Shown here: piece after piece, positions 4,706 through 7,782 of the stretch
Layout: every line of letters begins with the position of its first letter
Numbering within the stretch: position 1 is the stretch's first letter
DNA from: Muribaculaceae bacterium
GTDB taxonomy: Bacteria; Bacteroidota; Bacteroidia; Bacteroidales; Muribaculaceae
DNA length: 7,782 nt
Assembly (NCBI GenBank): GCA_016287065.1
Contig: JAEEVB010000109.1
Location: 1 to 7,782, forward strand
Reading direction: 5' to 3'
Notes under the pieces: generated by a model
Seen by the model: the letters and a program-made list of their open reading frames with translations, nothing else
The model's database searches: none
Told to the model about the DNA's origin: nothing
Translations under genes and position numbers: made by a program

Positions 4706-7306
4706 ATGAAGAAAAAATTTCTCCTTTTACTCCTCTGCACCTTAACGGGTGCATTGAGCGCCATGGCACTGGAAGCGTATGTGGAAAAGACCAATGAAAC
4801 CACACTCACCTTCCGTTATGGCACACGGCCCCAGACAGGCACCACCTACAGCCTGAACGAGGCAGGCGGCTATTCACCCGGCTGGTACAACGATGGGACC
4901 TATCAGAATGTAACCAAGGTGGTGTTTGACCCCTCGTTCGACGAGGTTCGCCCTCAAACCACATTGATGTGGTTTGAAGGGATGGCCAATCTTACGTCTA
5001 TCACTGGTTGGCAATACCTGCATACCGACGAAGTGTTCCAAATGGGCGAAATGTTCCAAGGCTGCACCAGCCTCACCGAACTTGACCTGAGCCACTTCAA
5101 CACCAGCAATCTCCATTACATGGACTACATGTTCACCCATTGTACGAACCTCTCCATCATTTATGTGAGCACCGGTTGGACTACAGCAAATGTAAGCAAC
5201 TCTAAACTCATGTTCTACGGGTGCACCAACCTGGTGGGCGGACAGGGAACCACTTACGATGCCAATCATGTAGATGCCACTTATGCACACATTGACGATG
5301 GAACCAGCAATCCAGGATATCTTACCGACATCAATGCACCTAAGCCCTATGTGCAGTATCATGCTCTCCTGCACACGCTCACCTTCTATTGCGCCGCAAG
5401 TCCTGCACAGGGACAAAATATTCGCAATTACACGCTGGATTCTGGAACTCCCGGCTGGTACACCGACGGCACCTATCAAAATGTAACCAGGGTGGTGTTC
5501 GACCCCTCGTTCGACCAAGCCCTTCCCACCTCAACAATGATGTGGTTCTGCGAGATGTCCAACCTCACCGAAATCACAGGCTGGCAATATCTGCACACCG
5601 ACAGTGTGACCAACATGGCAAGCATGTTCTACGGCTGCAGCAGTCTGAGCAGTCTTAATGTGAGCAACTTTAACACCAGCAAGGTGCTCACCATGCAAAA
5701 TATGTTCGCTGGCTGCTCTAGCCTCAACAGTCTCAATGTGAGCAACTTCAACACCAGCAAGGTGACCAACATGACCTACATGTTCTACGGCTGCACCAAC
5801 CTCAACAGCCTCAATATAAGCAACTTCAATACCAGCAATGTGACAGCCATGCAAGGCACATTTGCTTACTGCAGGAATCTGCCGGTCCTCAATTTTGGTA
5901 TGAACTTCAACACCAGCAATGTGACCGACATGCAGTATATGTTCGAGCATTGCACAAGCCTCACCGAACTCGACCTGAGCAACTTCAATACTAACAAGGT
6001 GGTGAGTTTTGCCTCCATGCTCGACAGCTGCGCCAACCTCAAAAACATCACTTTGGGTCAATACTTCAAGGCCGATAATGCAGTTCAGTTCTTCCGCATG
6101 TTTGCCGATTGCTCTAGCCTCACCAGTCTGAATCTAAGCTACTTCAATCCCGTGAAGGCCAAGAACATGGGAAGCATGTTCCAAGGCTGCTCAAGCCTCA
6201 CCGACATTGATATGAGCAACTTTGACAACACCGAGGACCTAGAACGCATCGACCATATGTTCCAAGGCTGCTCAAGCCTCAAGACCCTCGACCTGAGTAG
6301 CATCTACACTGGCAATGTGACAGACATGTACTGCACATTCTATGGCTGCAACAGCCTTGAGACCATTTATGCAGGCAACCAGTGGAGCACTGCCAATGTG
6401 ACCTCTTCTGCCCTGATGTTCAACGGTTGCACCAGCCTGGTAGGCGGTCAAGGCACGACCTTCGACCCCAACCATATAGATGACGCTTATGCGCACATCG
6501 ACGGTGGCCCCAGCGACCCAGGATACTTTACCGACATAAATGCACCTAGGCCCTATGTGCAGTATCATGAACTCATGCACACGCTCATCTTCTATTGCGC
6601 ATCAAGTCCTGCACAAGGACATAATATTCGCAATTACACCTTGAATACGGGATACAATGATCCAGGATGGGTTACCGACCATATCAATCAGAATGTTACC
6701 AAGGTGGTCTTTGACCCATCGTTCGAGAATGCCTATCCCACCAGCACCTACTGCTGGTTCATCAACATGGCCAACCTCTCCGAAATCACAGGTCTGGAAT
6801 ATCTGAACACAGATTCAGTGACCATCATGCGGCACATGTTCCAAGGAACAAACCTCACCACACTCGACCTAAGCCACTTCAACACGGGCAAACTGGTGAA
6901 TACCTACTCCATGTTCAACAGCAGTGCTAACCTCAAGACCATTTATGTGGGCGACGGATGGACCACAGACAATGTGATCAACTCCAGTTACATGTTCTAT
7001 GGTTGCACCAATCTGGTAGGCGGAATGGGCACCACCTATGATGAAAACCATATCAACAAGGCTTATGCCCACATCGATGGCGGCACCAGCAATCCCGGCT
7101 ACTTCACCGAGAAGCCCACTGGCAAGCCTGGTGATGCCAATGGTGACGGCAAGGTGGATGTGAACGATGTGACCACAACCATCAACTACATCCTGAGCAA
7201 GAATCCAAGTCCGTTCATCTTCGAAAACGCCAATGTGAACGGAGACGCCAACATAAATGTGATGGATGTGACCCTTATCATCAACATCATCCTGGGCATC
7301 AACTAA
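4706..7306 (+). CDS. Secreted BspA-like DUF285 repeat protein with C-terminal dockerin-like domain
   Basis: 866 residues. A signal peptide (about 1-21, cleaved near SAMA) is followed by three homologous modules at roughly 24-213, 214-615 and 616-806. Each opens with a conserved block (PYVQYHxLxHTLxFY, then NVTKVVFDPSF and WFxxMxNLxxITG). It continues with 26-27-residue DUF285/BspA leucine-rich-like repeats of the pattern MxxMFxGCxSLxxLDLSNFNTSxVT, and closes with a cap (LVGGxGTTYDxNHxxxxYAHIDxGxSxPGYxT). Modules 1 and 3 have two full repeats, module 2 about ten. Residues 807-866 hold two EF-hand-like loops: a canonical DANGDGKVDVND (810-821) and a variant starting at N843 with Asn in place of Asp. 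Together they resemble a type I dockerin. BspA-family proteins are cell-surface adhesins in oral Bacteroidales; adhesion is inferred here. The protease gene 65 bp downstream may share its transcript. Confidence 0.88.
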   Translation: MKKKFLLLLLCTLTGALSAMALEAYVEKTNETTLTFRYGTRPQTGTTYSLNEAGGYSPGWYNDGTYQNVTKVVFDPSFDEVRPQTTLMWFEGMANLTSITGWQYLHTDEVFQMGEMFQGCTSLTELDLSHFNTSNLHYMDYMFTHCTNLSIIYVSTGWTTANVSNSKLMFYGCTNLVGGQGTTYDANHVDATYAHIDDGTSNPGYLTDINAPKPYVQYHALLHTLTFYCAASPAQGQNIRNYTLDSGTPGWYTDGTYQNVTRVVFDPSFDQALPTSTMMWFCEMSNLTEITGWQYLHTDSVTNMASMFYGCSSLSSLNVSNFNTSKVLTMQNMFAGCSSLNSLNVSNFNTSKVTNMTYMFYGCTNLNSLNISNFNTSNVTAMQGTFAYCRNLPVLNFGMNFNTSNVTDMQYMFEHCTSLTELDLSNFNTNKVVSFASMLDSCANLKNITLGQYFKADNAVQFFRMFADCSSLTSLNLSYFNPVKAKNMGSMFQGCSSLTDIDMSNFDNTEDLERIDHMFQGCSSLKTLDLSSIYTGNVTDMYCTFYGCNSLETIYAGNQWSTANVTSSALMFNGCTSLVGGQGTTFDPNHIDDAYAHIDGGPSDPGYFTDINAPRPYVQYHELMHTLIFYCASSPAQGHNIRNYTLNTGYNDPGWVTDHINQNVTKVVFDPSFENAYPTSTYCWFINMANLSEITGLEYLNTDSVTIMRHMFQGTNLTTLDLSHFNTGKLVNTYSMFNSSANLKTIYVGDGWTTDNVINSSYMFYGCTNLVGGMGTTYDENHINKAYAHIDGGTSNPGYFTEKPTGKPGDANGDGKVDVNDVTTTINYILSKNPSPFIFENANVNGDANINVMDVTLIINIILGIN
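4880..4942 (+). repeat. Module-opening repeat, copy A (pair with 5453-5515)
   Basis: This 63-bp stretch, encoding GWYNDGTYQNVTKVVFDPSFD, recurs at 5453-5515 with few changes. The 573-bp offset (191 codons) equals the length of module 1, showing duplication of whole modules in the BspA-like gene. Confidence 0.75.
5324..5433 (+). repeat. Module-junction direct repeat, copy A (pair with 6530-6639)
   Basis: 110 bp with 10 differences, counted by eye, from 6530-6639. It spans the module 1/2 junction (TDINAPKPYVQYH...NIRNYT). The offset of 1206 bp equals 402 codons, exactly module 2. Recombination between the copies would cleanly delete or duplicate that module. Confidence 0.85.
5651..5884 (+). 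repeat. Tandem 78-bp repeats inside the BspA-like gene
   Basis: Units beginning at 5651, 5729 and 5807 (AGTCTTAATG, AGTCTCAATG, AGCCTCAATA) are spaced exactly 78 bp apart. They encode near-identical 26-residue repeats (LNVSNFNTSKV...GC). They are the least diverged of module 2 and look like the most recent local expansion. Confidence 0.8.
6530..6639 (+). repeat. Module-junction direct repeat, copy B
   Basis: Second copy of the 110-bp sequence at 5324-5433, here at the module 2/3 junction. About 91 percent identical by eye. Confidence 0.85.
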
Positions 7307-7322
7307 ACCCGTTTTTAACTCA

Positions 7323-7355
7323 GGAGGCGAGACACCCTGTCGATGTCTCGCCTCC
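7323..7355 (+). promoter_or_regulatory. Perfect 12-bp hairpin between the BspA-like and protease genes
   Basis: GGAGGCGAGACA (7323-7334) pairs perfectly with TGTCTCGCCTCC (7344-7355) over a 9-base loop. It starts 17 nt after the BspA-like stop and ends 16 nt before the protease ATG. Neither strand has a T-tract after the stem, so it is not a standard intrinsic terminator. It may stabilise the upstream message or control read-through or translation of the protease gene. No TAnnTTTG element is seen in this gap. Confidence 0.6.
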
Positions 7356-7371
7356 ATTCAATCATTATAAA

Positions 7372-7782
7372 ATGAAAACAAGACATATCATTATCGCAAG
7401 CCTGGCACTTTTCACATGCGCCACGATGCAAGCCGCTCAAGTGAGCGAGAATGCGGCACGCAGCATTGCCGCACAGTTTATGCAGCAGCACGGCATGGGC
7501 GTCATTGCCACATCTGCCCCACTCATGGCACCAAGGCAAGGTGATGCCGAGGTAACAACGGCTGCCACACCCGCCTACTATGTGTTTAATGCACAGCCTG
7601 GCCACGGATTCGTCATCGTCAGCGGCGACAGTCGCACCGAGCAGGTGTTGGGCTATAGCGACAAGGGCAGCTTCGATTCCAACAATGTGCCCAAAACCGT
7701 GCAATGCTGGCTCAACCAGTATGCTGCCGAAATCGACATGCTCGACAAGGGTATGGTAGAGCCAAGCGCGACATCGGCCCCC
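7372..7782 (+). CDS. C10 (streptopain/SpeB-type) cysteine protease precursor, N-terminal part
   Basis: 137 codons from ATG at 7372 to the right edge; the frame is still open. Residues 1-21 are a signal peptide (MKTRHIIIASLALFTCATMQA, cleavage near A-AQVS). The rest matches the Spi-like inhibitory prodomain of C10 peptidases: SENAARSIAAQFM (25-37), PAYYVFNAQPGHGFVIVSGDSRTEQVLGYSD (67-97, the hallmark), GSFDSNNVPKTVQCWLNQYAAEI (99-121). The catalytic domain, with its Cys and His, lies beyond the window, so activity cannot be judged. The family are secreted endopeptidases activated by prodomain removal, and in Bacteroidales they are often surface or extracellular (for example interpain and the Bacteroides Bfp enzymes). 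The gene follows the BspA-like gene by 65 bp with no visible promoter of its own, consistent with co-transcription. Confidence 0.88.
   Translation, partial: MKTRHIIIASLALFTCATMQAAQVSENAARSIAAQFMQQHGMGVIATSAPLMAPRQGDAEVTTAATPAYYVFNAQPGHGFVIVSGDSRTEQVLGYSDKGSFDSNNVPKTVQCWLNQYAAEIDMLDKGMVEPSATSAP

Overview
The window looks like a chromosomal stretch from a Bacteroidales bacterium (Prevotella-like or a gut relative). Four transcription units carry an exact match to the Bacteroidetes -7 promoter element TAnnTTTG 40-65 nt upstream of the start codon. Start codons are preceded by A-rich DNA rather than Shine-Dalgarno sequences. The protein families also fit: a BspA-type DUF285 surface protein with a dockerin-like tail, a C10 (streptopain-type) protease precursor and a small outer-membrane barrel. 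The assignment is an inference from these signs, not from a database match.

Layout. 1-566 (minus) is the N-terminal part of an iron-containing alcohol dehydrogenase that runs off the left edge. A divergent gene, 792-1427 (plus), encodes a SlyD-type FKBP prolyl isomerase with a Cys/His-rich metal-binding tail and is closed by a strong intrinsic terminator (1482-1524). Converging on it is a small outer-membrane barrel gene (1563-2096, minus). A 346-bp gap (2097-2442) holds that gene's promoter, a 15-bp palindrome, two tandem hairpins built from one repeated motif, and an in-frame 18-codon 'echo' of the next gene's 3' end. 2443-3846 and 3965-4417 (both minus) form a two-gene unit: a phage major-capsid-like protein with an unexpected hydrophobic N-terminal segment, preceded by a small acidic protein. 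No terminase, portal, protease or tail gene is visible on either side. The gap between the two genes is mostly short tandem repeat, including eight 8-bp units. Another short repeat lies in the leader of the first gene.

On the right, a divergent plus-strand unit encodes an 866-residue secreted BspA-like protein. It is built of three modules and ends in a dockerin-like EF-hand pair (4706-7306). After a 12-bp perfect hairpin comes the start of a C10 cysteine protease precursor (7372 to the right edge), of which only the signal peptide and inhibitory prodomain are seen. These two are probably secreted or surface proteins and may share a transcript.

The most unusual item is the isolated, apparently membrane-targeted capsid-like locus with its repeat-filled spacers. 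Housekeeping and surface-protein genes flank it, so it could be a domesticated capsid module or a remnant of a decayed prophage.
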